Source: Calocera cornea HHB12733 (Eukaryota > Basidiomycota > Dacrymycetes > Dacrymycetales > Dacrymycetaceae). Taken from it: a stretch of DNA of 64,000 nucleotides. Position numbers and translations under genes: made by a program. The notes beneath the pieces were generated by a model that was given only the letters and a program-made list of their open reading frames with translations, had not been told where the DNA came from and ran no database searches. This document shows, one piece after another, positions 1 through 10,805 of the stretch. The stretch is taken from the NCBI GenBank assembly GCA_001632435.1, contig KV423938.1, positions 99,441-163,440 on the forward strand. The letters are read 5' to 3'. The first letter of the stretch is position 1. Every line of letters begins with the position of its first letter.

Positions 1-900
1 GCGCTTGCGCTCTGCAGGGGTCAGGGGACCTCTGACAGCATCAATGTCCATTGGGACTGAACCATCAAAGGTTCCTGGGGAGCTACGGGTAGGTTGAGAG
101 GTTCCGAAAGTCCGATTTTCGGTGGTTTGGGCAGAACCTCGATTCTGGGTGGGGAAGCGAGATTTGGACTGGTTCCGACGGTCAGAGTTGAGCTGGTACA
201 GTCGGTTATCGATGTCAATGGCTTGGCGCATCAGCCCAGATAGGTCGTCAGGCTTGCCAATGGGGATGAACTCTTGTTGGACCTCAGACTTGAGGCCACG
301 GAAGAATGCCTCACACTGAGACCATTCTGACATCGGGAGGATAGTGACAATATCGAGGAACTGGGCAGCATAATGAGAGGCTGACCCAGTCTGCTTGAGC
401 TTCTCCAGGCAGCGAGCAGCAGTTCCACGGGCATCAGGGTCGGAGAAGTGACCTCTGAGCGCAGCTAGGAACCCTGGGAAATCGTCCATGAGGGTGTCAT
501 TGAGGTTCCGAAGACCCTCAAGCCATGCGCGGGGAAAGTCGTGCTTGGTCATGAAACCAGCAATGTAGGTGGATTTGTGGCGATCCGTGGGGAATGTGGT
601 GAATCCGCCATTGTGGATGTTGTCTAGGCATTGGCGCAGGAATGGTTCCAGATTCTTGGCCTTGCCATCGAAGGGCACAGGTTCCGGTGCCCGGACAGAC
701 ATAGCCGGGCGAGGGGGCTGGACCGGTGGAGGTGGCTGGAGAGACAAGTGGTGTAACACCTGACTGATGCCGCCGAGGGCATTACCAATCATGTGCACCG
801 CTTGAGGCAGTGTATTGTCTTGGATTGGGGGCTGGGGTTCCGCAGCAGGCAGAGCGGGCCCCAGATGGGGTTCCGGGAGAGTGGGCTCAGCGTCGCTCAT
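1..900 (-). CDS. Ty3/gypsy retrotransposon gag polyprotein, N-terminal 300 codons (runs off left edge)
   Basis: The minus strand is open without a stop from an ATG at 900-898 to base 1. The N-terminal third is Pro-rich. The body is the helical retrotransposon gag domain of fungal gypsy elements, with recognisable stretches such as FLRQCLDNIHNGGF, DFPRAWLEGLRNL, DDFPGFLAALRGHF and a conserved C-terminal IDIDNRLYQL. It ends in a basic, Ser-rich linker and the PMDIDA...LTPAERKR segment that normally sits just before the CCHC zinc knuckle. The knuckle and pol (protease, RT, RNase H, integrase) should lie to the left of the window. Gag builds the cytoplasmic virus-like particle that packages element RNA. 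The intact frame suggests a fairly young copy. Its LTR lies upstream at 977-1568. Confidence 0.9.
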   Translation of the reverse strand, partial: MSDAEPTLPEPHLGPALPAAEPQPPIQDNTLPQAVHMIGNALGGISQVLHHLSLQPPPPVQPPRPAMSVRAPEPVPFDGKAKNLEPFLRQCLDNIHNGGFTTFPTDRHKSTYIAGFMTKHDFPRAWLEGLRNLNDTLMDDFPGFLAALRGHFSDPDARGTAARCLEKLKQTGSASHYAAQFLDIVTILPMSEWSQCEAFFRGLKSEVQQEFIPIGKPDDLSGLMRQAIDIDNRLYQLNSDRRNQSKSRFPTQNRGSAQTTENRTFGTSQPTRSSPGTFDGSVPMDIDAVRGPLTPAERKR

Positions 901-976
901 GTCCAGGAGGGACTGAGAGCTGTGACTGAGCTCAGGCAGGTCCATAACGCAGGATACAGGCTCAAGACGACAAGGG

Positions 977-1568
977 TGTCATGTCAAACTGTCAGGAATG
1001 GACAGGGGCGAGGTTCCGGCAGGGATTGGTCGTATCGAGCCGGGGGCGGGGACGGGGACTAGGCAGAGGGGAGACTGGGTAGATTGAGCTAGGCTAGGTA
1101 CAGGGGGAAGACAATGATGAGTTGACACGACAAGGAGACCTCGCTTGCAGCGGGTCTGTACTTATACTAGTGGGGTGGCTATGAGGTTCCGAAGCCCAAG
1201 GCGGTGCATCGGAACCTGTCCCTGACACGAGGCGCCTCATGCTCATGAGGGACAGAGTTCCTTCCCCTACATGCCGATGGGCTGTCTCGTCACCGGAGAG
1301 CAGCCCGCCGCATCCCAAGCAAGAGGCTGCAAGGGAAGGGGCAAAGGAGCGCGCCAAGCGGACAAGAGCGATGAAGTCCGGAGCGTGTGCCTGCGCAGCC
1401 TTCTTATATCCTGGGAATCCTCCTGATCGCGTGACGGTAAATTTGCAACTTGCACCCGCTCTGGCCCTAGCCGAGTCTGTCCAGCCGTCTCCGTTCTCCA
1501 TGGCAACGGAAACGCGGTGAAATCTGGTTCTACCGAGTTCTACAATATTTTTGTAGCGAGTCGTGACA
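977..1568 (-). repeat. 5' LTR of the gypsy element
   Basis: The right end reads TGTCACGACTCG on the minus strand, a typical gypsy LTR start. The left end reads TGTCATGTC on the plus strand, so the termini are imperfect inverted repeats beginning TG and ending CA. A TATA-like TATAAGTA lies on the minus strand at about 1160-1166, pointing toward gag. The right limit (1568) is well supported. The left limit (977) rests only on the inverted termini, because the 3' LTR is outside the window. I did not recognise a tRNA primer-binding site next to it. The candidate right-hand target-site base run is TTTGC at 1569-1573. Confidence 0.65.
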
Positions 1569-2632
1569 TTTGCGAAGGGGGCTTTGGTGGTTGTTCTCCT
1601 ATGTAGCAGCTACACGACGGTCTGTCGCATATCCTTCGGTGTAAGCTGTTCCTTCTTCTGCCAAATCTCAATTACACGATGTATCCTACAAACCCGCCTC
1701 TTCGTTCCCGTCGATGGGGTACAACCTGCCTCGGCGAGGCCGGTCACTGCTAGTAGACCGGGTTTTAAGCACCTGTGGAGCTGTGTATATGGTGAAACTT
1801 AGCGTTCTTCACGCGATCACCAAACCTGCCCATCGCCTGTGGGGGAAACCGACGTCGTGAACCCCAGTGCCGGTAATGAGAGTTGAGCTGTTGCCCGGAG
1901 TATCAAGTGCACAAGGATTGTCCTGAACGAAGTACCGCCCGCACAGGTCACACATCAGATCCTCCGGACATCAGGAGGATCTGGCCGCTGGGACCGACCC
2001 TGCGCGTCAGCCGGCTCAGAAAGCTGGAGAGGTCGCTGATGTCAGAGCCAGGCTGAGCCACATGAGAAAAGACCAAACGGCTGCATCAGGGCAGGAGAGA
2101 CGCCGTCGACGAATGGAGCCGGGAGATACAGGGCCGTACGGCCCAGGTCGGGCATCCGCTCCAGCATGTGCATCTCCTCGGCGTGTTCCAGCGGAATTGA
2201 GGGCTGGAATTCCCGCGATGTCGGACCCGCGCGCAGTGGAGCTACCGACAGTCAGCGTCTTACATCCCTTCAACGCGCCCCGCCCCGCTTCACAGGCCGC
2301 CGCTGCCTTCCTGTGGGGGATGGTAGTTGCTGCTTGAGCCGAGGACGGACAAAGGGATGTAGGAGCGCGTCCTGCGGGGTTGCCGGGAGTGCCGCCTAGA
2401 CAGGAAGAGATGCAGCACCGCACACGGGGTACAAAGGGAGAGCGGATACGGCGAATAGGTACACACGTAGGCGAGACATCAACTTCTTCGCAGCACTGCT
2501 TTCACACCCATACGACCCTCTGATCCACAAACCAGCGTCGCAGGGAGACAGAGCGCGACGGTTGACGTCTTGCCTGCTGCGTACCGTAGAGAACAACAGG
2601 CCAGCAGAACTGAGAAGACGAGAGTAGGAGCC
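1569..2632. other. Intergenic, no gene seen
   Basis: Only short overlapping frames on both strands, with no family motif and no intron pattern joining them. One small perfect inverted repeat, CAGATCCTCC (1956-1965) with GGAGGATCTG (1974-1983), could form a 10-bp hairpin. Confidence 0.6.
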
Positions 2633-2736
2633 GGGGGCAAGACATCAACCGGCTCGGTCTCATACAACCTATCCAACGTCCGGAGCTAGCTCCGGAACAT
2701 TGGAAGAGTGTGACGAGCAGTTAACGTCTTGCCCCC
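2633..2736. repeat. Nested inverted repeat with central palindrome
   Basis: The outer arms are GGGGGCAAGACATCAAC (2633-2649) and GTTAACGTCTTGCCCCC (2720-2736), complementary at 15 of 17 positions. Almost at the centre is a perfect 18-bp palindrome, TCCGGAGCTAGCTCCGGA (2679-2696), itself flanked by CCAA and TTGG. Related GGCAAGACGTCAAC-like words occur nearby near 2474 and, on the minus strand, near 2551. The right arm coincides with the far end of the dispersed repeat at 2720-3895. Confidence 0.75.
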
Positions 2737-3895
2737 GTCTCCTTGGCAGAGAACGATTTCGGTGGGCACAGTAGATGTGGGCGCAGTTGAGAGCGGGAGT
2801 CCATCCATCAGTATTGATGAGCGAAGTTTGCCGCAGCTGTCTAGCCCATATGGCTGGCAGGTGCCGAGCCGCTCAGTCCCTTACTGGATGGACAGGCGCA
2901 CTGTCCTCCGTTTGTAGAGAGGAGACGGCGGCAAGCACTGCAAGCAAGGCAGACGATGGCAAGAGTGGAACAGACAGTACACCGGCGGCCGTCCATCCAT
3001 GACATGACATGACAATTTCACGTGGCATCCCCCTGGTGCGGCAAGGGTTGAACCTAATGGTCATGGGCGGGTGGATGGAGAGCCGCGGTGTCGTGCCCCA
3101 GGGTAGTTCCGTCAAGACAAGGAGCAAGCGGACCGCAGCACCGAGGTCGGACACCCCTCCCCTGGGTCGCTTCACAATAAGCTCTCTGTCCTCGACGACA
3201 AAGAGCTGGGAGGCGACCGAGATGGGTGTCGAACGACAGGCCAGGTGGGTGCAAGCGGGAGAGCCGGCAGTGCGTACAGTACATCCACACAAGCAGCCAG
3301 TGCCACAGCAACCAAAGGACACATGTCAAAGCAGAGGACATGGGCAGTGGATGTAGAGGTGTGAGCTTCGGCACAGCCGATGAGCAGTAGTGCCGCCATA
3401 GCCAGCCAGGTGCAGGATGAATGCGGGAGGGAGAGGAGGGGAGGGGGGGGGGCCTGTACGGAGACCCTCCTCGCCTTCAAGACCACCGACACATGCCCGC
3501 ACCCGTGGGCATATACCACACGAGGTATCGTGGAGAGAGTGACAGACGCTGAGGAGGTCCCATCGCATCCCATGGGCAGCCAAATGTGCCTCCTGACCTC
3601 ACCCGGGCCCGAGCAAGTCAGGCACGCGGGCGATAAGCCCCAGGTGGTGGGGAAGAAGAGAGATGCGCGACCGAGGAGTTTATGCGCCCAGGCGGCCTTT
3701 TATAGCCCCAAATGCCCCCGTTTGGGTGATGAGGCGTGACTCCCTCGCAACCGCTCGCTTCGGCCCCTCGGCGGTCCTCGGCCCGCCCTTCGCTCGCTCC
3801 CGCTGCCCAGGGTCCTACGCGAGCCGAGATCGGGACCTCGCCCGCCCTGGGTTTTTCGCTTCCGCCCCGTCAGCCCTTGGGCGCATATACAGTAC
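2720..3895 (-). repeat. Dispersed repeat copy 1 (TATA-bearing, non-coding)
   Basis: On the minus strand this stretch aligns with the plus-strand sequence at about 29620-30880. The best blocks are GAGTCACGCC, GGCATTTGGGGCTATAAAAG, CCTCGGTCGCGC, a GGGGCTTAT...GCCCGC block, GATGCGATGGGAC, a CTCTACATCCACTG block and a GGGGGCAAG block near the end. Copies are diverged and carry no shared reading frame, so they look like a long terminal repeat or a non-autonomous element with its own Pol II promoter rather than a gene. Boundaries are approximate. This copy abuts the leader of the IPP isomerase gene in the opposite orientation. Confidence 0.6.
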
Positions 3896-4032
3896 AGCGG
3901 CCTTTCGCTGGGTGGTGCGGGCGTATGTTCTATCGTGCGGCTGCTGCGGTGCGTGCTGCTCGACTCCCTCTCCTCTCCCACCGCACCCCAACACAGTACA
4001 CTCCTGCGAGGTTCAATACCCTTCGAGCGAGG

Positions 4033-4984
4033 ATGGCAACCACTACGACGACGACGACCGCGGCGCTGAACGGGGATACGGCGCCCCTGCCGCTGGACAC
4101 GATCGACCTGTCCGCGTACGACCCCGAGCAGAGCAAGCTCATGGACGAGCGGTGCATCGTCGTCACCCCGCAGGACGTCCCCATCGGCGCGCTGGACAAG
4201 AAGACGTGTCACCTCATGTCGAACATCTCCACGGGCCTGCTGCACCGCGCGTTCAGCGTCTTCCTCTTCTCCCCCCAGGACGGGAAGCTGCTCCTCCAGA
4301 AGCGCGCGAGCGAGAAGATCACGTTTCCGGATATGTGGACGAACACGTGCTGCTCCCACCCGCTCGACGACTTTGAGGAGGAGAAGGAGATGAAGGACGC
4401 CAGGGGCGTCAAGGTCGCCGCGAGCAGGAAGCTGGAGCACGAGCTTGGGATTCCCATGTCCCAGACACCGATCGACGGGTTCCAGTACCTGACGAGGATA
4501 CACTACCTGGCGCCGAGCGACGGGCTGTGGGGGGAGCACGAGAGTGCGTTATACGTTCTCTGGATGACAACTCTAATGCTGACGCCGGGGCAGTCGACTA
4601 CATCCTGTTTATGGCTGCGCCTGTCACGGTTACGCCGAACCTGAACGAGATCAGCGAGTACAAGTACGTCTCGCCGGAGGAGCTGAAGGAGCTGATGGAT
4701 GCCCCTGGTGCGTCTCATCCCTTCCAATCAGCATCTTCCCGTCCCTCCCAGCTCCCCTGCCCCCCCGCCCGGTGCCCGGTCTCTCCCCCAAAGTAGCCCC
4801 GCTAACGTACCCCCTCTCCACAGGCGCCCTCTTCACCCCCTGGTTCAAGCTCATCGTGCGCGAGTTCCTCTTCCCCTGGTGGGCGGCCCTGCTCGAGCGT
4901 TCAAACCTCACCGGGGGAGGGAAAGTAGACGTCAAGCTCATTGCGGACTTGGCCCAGCCCGATAAGGTAATTAAGGTGGATTGA
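4033..4984 (+). CDS. idi1: Isopentenyl-diphosphate delta-isomerase (type I)
   Basis: Exons 4033-4543, 4594-4707 and 4824-4984 give 261 residues. The enzyme interconverts IPP and DMAPP in the mevalonate/isoprenoid pathway. It is a Nudix-fold, metal-dependent protein. Visible hallmarks are TNTCCSHP with the catalytic Cys, the Nudix-like helix [12 protein letters not shown], and WGEHEIDYI with the catalytic Glu, which is restored only by splicing intron 1. FTPWFK and the FPWW segment near the C-terminus are also family features. The introns are 50 and 116 bp, with TGCTGAC and GCTAAC branch sites. The start at 4033 follows a CT-rich leader. An in-frame ATG at 3925 would add a basic presequence (see findings). 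Confidence 0.95.
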
Positions 4985-5736
4985 GCGGTTGGGGTTGAGG
5001 CTGGGGATAATGAGGGCGGGGAGGTTGCGGGTGGGGTGTGGATGCGGAGAGGGGGCGATATCAATCCATGAGCCCGTTGATGTACCCAGAGAATAAGCAC
5101 GAGCTATACCCGATCAGCCTCGTGCCCTTCGCTTCCCCAAGACCTCGCCAGGCCACCACGCCAACCACACGCAAACCCGGGCCAGGCCCCTCCGCGCTCG
5201 GCAGTAAGCAGGCAATGTGCGAACCCCGTCCGCTGCGTTCTCCGTTCTTCGTCACCCTTCCGTGCCCCTGCCTAGTTAGTCTATCGTCCACCCTAATCCG
5301 GGGTTCGCGAACCACGCCGAATACAGAAGAGCACACGCATATATGTGTAGCTTACTCTTACTGTGGTATTGCGCGAGCCGAGCCGAGCGATGGCGGATGA
5401 TTGATGGCGGATGGCTGATGGCGATGGGATGGCGATACGGGGATAGCGATGGCCTGGCCCGGCCTTGGGCTTGCAGACGGCATGCTTTAAACGGCACAAG
5501 GAAGGAGGGAGGGAGGCAAAGAGGGCGCAAGCAGCGGGGCACGCTGTCACTCACTCGATCCTTGCTACAGCACTTGCTTGCAGACGACCTGCAGTGCCTC
5601 GCCCTCTCGCTGTGACTGCACTGCACAGGAGTACAGGAGTATTGGAGCACGATGGACGTACGGGAAGCGGAGCGCGCGGCGGTGAACGTACGTGTGCCCC
5701 CGGGCGTGCTCGCGCTTTTGCGACTCGAGTCGCAAG
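4985..5736. other. Intergenic region
   Basis: Holds the 3' flank of the IPP isomerase gene and the presumed promoter of the zinc-finger gene. GC-rich with short frames only. The 5390-5430 stretch is a degenerate GATGGCG-type repeat. Confidence 0.6.
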
Positions 5737-6537
5737 ATGGCAGCAGCTGACGGTACGCTACGCAGGTGCTCACTAGTCTACGAACCGGCGCCGTAGCCTC
5801 TGGCTCTGGCTCTGGCTCCTCGGCCCGCACTACACAGCTGCGGTCGCAGACAGCACAGGTACGCCCCCACCCTCACTCCCTCTGCACCACGCGCAGGGCT
5901 GCCGCTGACTGCTCTGAAGGAGAGGCAGACGGAGCTCCTGCGGGAGGTGGAGAAGGAGCTCGATGCACTGCTTGAGGATCGGTCGGATCCTGATACTGAT
6001 ACTGATACTGATTCTGGTATGGGGGAGAGGGAGAGGGAGGAGGAGGAGGAGAAGGGGAGGAGACGCAGGTCTGGGAGGAGCAGGAGGGAGGTGGCCAGGT
6101 ACTCGCCTGAGCCGGAGCCGGTGGCGGGTGGCAGTACTGGGGCGAGTAGGGGGACGGGAACGGTAAAGGGGAGCACCGATGCATTGGCGGCGAGCACGAC
6201 GTCCTCGCCGCTGACCTCGCTCGCGCCCTCCCCCGCGGCGACGCCCTCGTGCAGCACCTCGCCCTCGTCCGCGTCGGCCTCCACGCCCGGCGGCGGGCGG
6301 CACGCGTGCCCGCACCCGACGTGCGGCATCACGACCTCGCGGGCTGCTGACCTGCGGCGTCACCTGCTTACGCACAGCACGCAGCAGTACACGTGCGCTG
6401 CGTGCGGGTGCGCGTTCGGGAGGAAGGACGGGGTCGGGTGGCATTTGGCCAAGGGGAGGTGTCGCGGCGCGGGCGCGGGCGCGGGCGGGGAGGGCGGGCG
6501 GGGGAAGAGGGGGAGGAAGGGCGGGAGGAGGAAGTAG
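5737..6537 (+). CDS. Small C2H2-type zinc-finger protein
   Basis: Proposed exons 5737-5752 and 5897-6537, 218 residues. Splicing a 144-bp intron joins a short MAAADG start to an amphipathic helix (LKERQTELLREVEKELDALL). A DTDTDTD run follows, encoded by a GATACT microsatellite near 5990-6015, then an Arg/Glu-rich stretch, a Ser/Thr/Pro-rich linker and two C-terminal fingers. Finger 1 is C-x4-C-x12-H-x3-H. Finger 2 is C-x2-C-x12-H-x4-C, so it is C2HC. The tail is Gly/Arg/Lys-rich and basic. This fits a nuclear nucleic-acid-binding protein, probably a transcription factor, with unknown targets. If the short first exon is wrong, the next in-frame ATG is 5947. Confidence 0.65.
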
Positions 6538-7541
6538 AAGGGGTGTGAAGAGGCGGGTATGGCCGGCCCTTTCGCGGGTTTCCTGGGCTGGGACGGGCCT
6601 AGATCGCTGGGGTTGCAGGCGGCGTGCGTGGGCACAGCCTGAGAGCGGTGCACTTCATTCTTGGGGTTGGGCAAGGCCCAGAAGCAGAAGCAGCGCCCTC
6701 GAGACCCGTTCCGCCCGCGTGGCCGCCCAAATGAATATCATCAATCACGTGCCAGTGCCACCAGGGCCTTCGCGACAGCGAGTCCCACTCTTGCCCTTCT
6801 TCGTTCCCTCACTCCTCCGCGACTCCGGCCGCTCGACCGCATTGTCAACTACAATGCTATCGCCTGCTAAACCTGCTGTACTCTCGCGTATTAACCTGCC
6901 TCGACCCTAAGGCGACCGGACAAGCCCAACCCCACACCGGCCCCAACACGGGCAAACCTTGCCCCCCTAGTAACGGGTCAACGGCAACCCCTCCCCAGGA
7001 CAGCAACGCAACGCGCCATGCCGACGTCTCGCCCGTCGCCCGCTCCCACAGTCGTCCTCCCCTCCCCGTAGCCGGTGATCGACGTCTCCGGCTCCCTGTC
7101 TCTCCCTGCCCGCGCCGGCCATGTGTGCCATCGCCATCCGCATCGTCATGGTGCGTCCGCTCGCGGATGGGCTGGGCGGAGGGCGACTACTGTACGTACA
7201 GAGTCTACAGTGATCGGCGAGCGGGATAATTTTGGACCCCGAGGGTATTCAGTCGTCAATGCATGCGGGGCGCTTTAAGAGCGCACAGACGGGGGCGAGG
7301 CAGCTGGCCTAAGGTCTCTGCTCGCTGTCCCCCTCACCCCTTCCCAGTCTCTCATCCCTCTCTGGATCGTCTTTTCCCCTCTCCTCCTCTTCCGCCTCCC
7401 GCCTGCGGCCCCATTCTGTCAACACCAACGCTCCTTCACCAGTCACTCATTTCACCCCACCAACCCAATCCATCACTCCTCCCCACCCGCCCAGCTCGCA
7501 CCTCCTACCTCCCAACCCTAACCCCCCCTAAACGTACGACA
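6538..7541. other. Intergenic region
   Basis: About 1 kb with no supported gene. The last 200 bases become strongly CT-rich on the plus strand, typical of a leader just upstream of the CAP-protein ATG at 7542. Confidence 0.6.
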
Positions 7542-8463
7542 ATGCAAGCCCAAGCCCTCCTGCTCCTGCTCCTCCTCACAGCCCTCCCGGCACTCGCGCG
7601 CCCAGCAAAGGCGCACAAAGGCAAGCGCTGCCGCCCGCGCTCTGCGACTTCCTCCCTGGTCACGAGCACGAGCGCGCCGACGACGTCCGAGGCGCCGGTG
7701 GTGTTCGTCACGACCAGCACCACCACGGCCGAAGCGGCGCCCACGACCAGCGCTGCGCCTGTGGCGAACGTCGCGCCCACGCCTGAGCCCGATTCCGGGT
7801 CCTCGGGATCATCCAACTCTGGCTCGTCCAACTCTGGCAATTCCGACTCGGGCTCCTCATCCCCTGCTCCCACGTCAGACGAGTCCGCCTACCTCGACCC
7901 GCAGAACGCCGAGCGCGCTCAGTTCGGTGCCTCCCCGCTAACGTGGAACGACACGCTGGCCTCGGCCGCGCAGGGCTGGGCGAACAAGTGCGTCTTCCAG
8001 CACTCGCTGGGCGCGCTCGGCCCGTATGGGGAGAACCTGGCCGCGGGGACCGGGAGCAGCTTTGGTGTCGCGCAGGGGATCCAGCTGTGGCTTGATGAGG
8101 CTAGTGAGTCGCCCCTTCGGCCATGACGCTACTGAATGGCGAGCTGATGGGGATGGGTCGTCACAGGCCAGTACAACCCCAGCAGCCCCGTGGCGAGCCA
8201 CTGGACCCAGGTCGTGTGGAAGGGCTCGCACCAGGTCGGATGCGCCGTGGCCGTCTGCCCCGGGCTGCTCGGTGCTGGCTTCGGCGTGCGTGTCTCTTCC
8301 CCTCCGGTGTTGAGACCGTACTAACTGGTTCGGACAGGATGCCAACTTCTACGTCTGCGAGTATTTCCCCGAGGGGAACATCATCGGCGACTTTGCGTGC
8401 GTGTTCCTTCCTTGAATTATATGACCGGAGCTGACGGCGCGATGCAGTCAGAACGTCCAGTAG
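7542..8463 (+). CDS. Secreted CAP/SCP (PR-1-like) protein
   Basis: Exons 7542-8103, 8167-8285, 8338-8396 and 8448-8463 give 251 residues. A leucine-rich signal peptide ending near ALA is followed by a Ser/Thr/Pro linker with SGSSNSGSSNSG-type repeats, likely O-glycosylated. The CAP domain runs from about residue 110 to the end. LDPQNAERAQFG, PLTWNDTLASAAQGWAN, FQHSLG..GPYGENLAAG, HWTQVVWKGSHQVGCAV and the final NFYVCEYFPEGN are classic CAP/PR-1 motifs, including the His and Glu residues of the CAP cavity. Such proteins are extracellular and often bind sterols or fatty acids. All three introns are needed to restore the domain. The last exon encodes only five residues. It converges with the transporter gene on the other strand. 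Confidence 0.92.
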
Positions 8464-8697
8464 GCTCGGCCAACGAGTGCCTCCAGCGCAGGCATTGTAT
8501 ATCAGCCGGTGCAGGCATCGGCCGCTCATTGCTCAAAAACCCAGTGTACCATTGAGTGTTGACTGTTACATACACGACATAAAGATCGTTACACTGCCAA
8601 TAGAGCATCTAGTGCAAGCCCAATGTGTCTCCAGCAGCGCCCATTTCATGCGTCCTCTAAGCCTAGAGGAGCAACGTGTAGAAAGAAATCATGAGAA

Positions 8698-10805
8698 TCA
8701 TTCAGAAGAGGCCCTCTCCGCCTTCTCTGCGTCGCCAGTCGGCCCCCTGAGCACAAGCGGCTGCTGCTTGCCCTCCATGCGCTCGATGTTCTGGAAGTCG
8801 ATGGGCTCGTTGAGGTGCGAGAAGAAAACGGGGAATGCGATGGCGCAGAGCGCGCAGGCGATGGCGAGTGCGACGTACGGCCAGATGAGGTAGGGGTCGA
8901 CCAGCGCCGGGTTGACGATCTCAGTGAGGGCGGAGGAGAGCGCGGACGTGAACAGCACACAGGCGTACACGAGGCCCTTCATGCGGGCCGGGGCGCGAGT
9001 GTACGCAATCTCGTAGGAGGTCACGTTGACGAAGAGCTCGCCGATGGCGGGGAGCGAGTAGAGCGGGATTTGCGCCCAGAGCGAGATCGTCGACACGCCA
9101 TCGCCGATCTGGCAGTCCGAGGTCGCGTAGTAGCCGCAAGGAGAGGTCGTGTAAACCTTCCACTGCAGGATGGCACCGATGATCATGTTGATGCTGGCGA
9201 GGACAAAGCCGACGGACATGCGGGTCATGGGCTTCATGTTGATGCCGAACTTGCGGAGGAGTGGGTAGAAGCCAAAGTTGAGGATAGGCGCAACCACGAC
9301 AATGGTCAGCGCGTTGAAGTTGCCGATGACGTCGTTCGGGACACCGTTGACTTGCATCGCAGCGGACATGGCGTTCTCGGTCGAACCGAAGCCACCATCG
9401 GCCAGAGCAAAGATCGGGATGAGCAGGAAGACCTTGCAGGCGCTGATGGACTCGCGGATCTCGTCGACGAACTTGTCGTCCCAGAAGATGACCTTGAGAT
9501 CGACGCTGCCCTCTTCAGCCTCAATATGGGACGGCTTGGCATGGTTCCAGAAATCGTCGCCGCCCTTCCACATGCGCTTCCAGCCGCCTTGCGATAGCAG
9601 ACGTTTGAATACACGCATGCACTCGAGAACGACGGAACCTTGCGGTGGGGCCTTGTACAAGTGATTGTATGCGAGGATGAGGACGATCGGCATGAGCATG
9701 TAGATGATGCCTGGGAGGAGGTAGGCGAGCCAGAAGCCGACATCACGCTCCGCATAGGCCGTTGCGAGTGCGAAGAAAGCACCGATGTTGATGGCCCAGT
9801 AGAAGATGAGGAGGTACCGCTGAACCGTGGTCTGAGGATCGAGGATGACGCGCTCGCCGGACTTCAACGTCTTCACGACTTGCTTGTGAACTGGGCTCTG
9901 ATCGCAGAGAAGAGGTCCAAGAGACGGCTTGATGAACCCGGCAGCAAAAGCCAGGATAAGCAGGGCGATGATGAACGCGGCTAAATCGATTGTAAGCCTC
10001 GAGGGTGTCAGGTGAAGTTTGCGGGCATACCAAGAGCCTTGCCACCGGCAATGACGACAGGGATAGCGGGGATGACGAGCAAAACATGAGCAATCGCACC
10101 GACGGCTGTTCCGACGCAAATGGTCTTGAAGCGGCCCCATTTGGTGTCAGCAATAATACCGCCGAAAATCTGCAATCGGGTTTAGAATCTGGTCGCAGCA
10201 CCGGGGCATGATAAAGACATACCGGGACAGTGTACGCCAGGAAGGTGAAGAGGGTCGTCAGGGCTGTAGCAGCCTGGACGCCCATGCCGAGCGCACCAGC
10301 GGATTCGTTGTAACCTTCGGGACCCTTGGCCACGGCACCGGCACCGTTGCCGCCTTTGGGAAGGGGGCCACGGATGAAGTTGCTGAAGACACCACTGCAT
10401 CCGTAGTAGCCTGCATCATCATCAGCAGTCAATTTCGCTTCTGAGGGAATATTGCGTACTCGCACGCTCCGCGAACTCGATCAGGCACATGGCGATGGCG
10501 GGCCATGGCATGGCGGCGGGGACGAGGCGGAGTGTTTTGCGCTCCTCCTCGGTGGGCTCCTCGTCCAGGTCTGCATCCTTGATGGCGATAGACGTGCCGT
10601 CATGATGTGAGAGGATGGTTGCGAGGGCGTTCTTCTCCTCGCCGATGGTGTTGTTCGGCGGGAGACCCTTGGGGTCGATGGGGGCCGACATATAGTCATT
10701 GTTGATCTGCTGTCCGCCGCTTAAACCTGGGGGTATCGTTAGATTATGATTGATAAGAGTATATAGTCTGGATATAGTCTGGATGAAGGAGGAAGACGTA
10801 CTCAT
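8698..10805 (-). CDS. ptr2: POT/PTR2-family proton-coupled peptide transporter
   Basis: Exons on the minus strand are 10805-10802, 10726-10460, 10410-10223, 10169-10031 and 9980-8698, giving 626 residues. This is a plasma-membrane symporter for di- and tripeptides. Family landmarks are EFAERASYYGCSGVF at TM1 (the ExxER-type motif), IFGGIIADTKWGRFKTI, FAAGFIKPSLGPLL, the FYWAINIGAF segment of the PTR2 signature, and about 12 hydrophobic segments. The first exon holds only ATGA. Its intron (10727-10801) has a CTAAC branch site and a CCCCCAG acceptor. A model starting at the in-frame ATG for MSAPIDPKG in exon 2 is possible but less economical. Four introns of 49-75 bp preserve frame throughout. 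The C-terminal tail is hydrophilic. Confidence 0.94.

Noticed and set aside
3736..4032. Full 99-residue upstream extension of the IPP isomerase frame
   Set aside because: The region before 3925 overlaps the dispersed repeat and TATA-like sequence; only the 3925 start was kept as an alternative.
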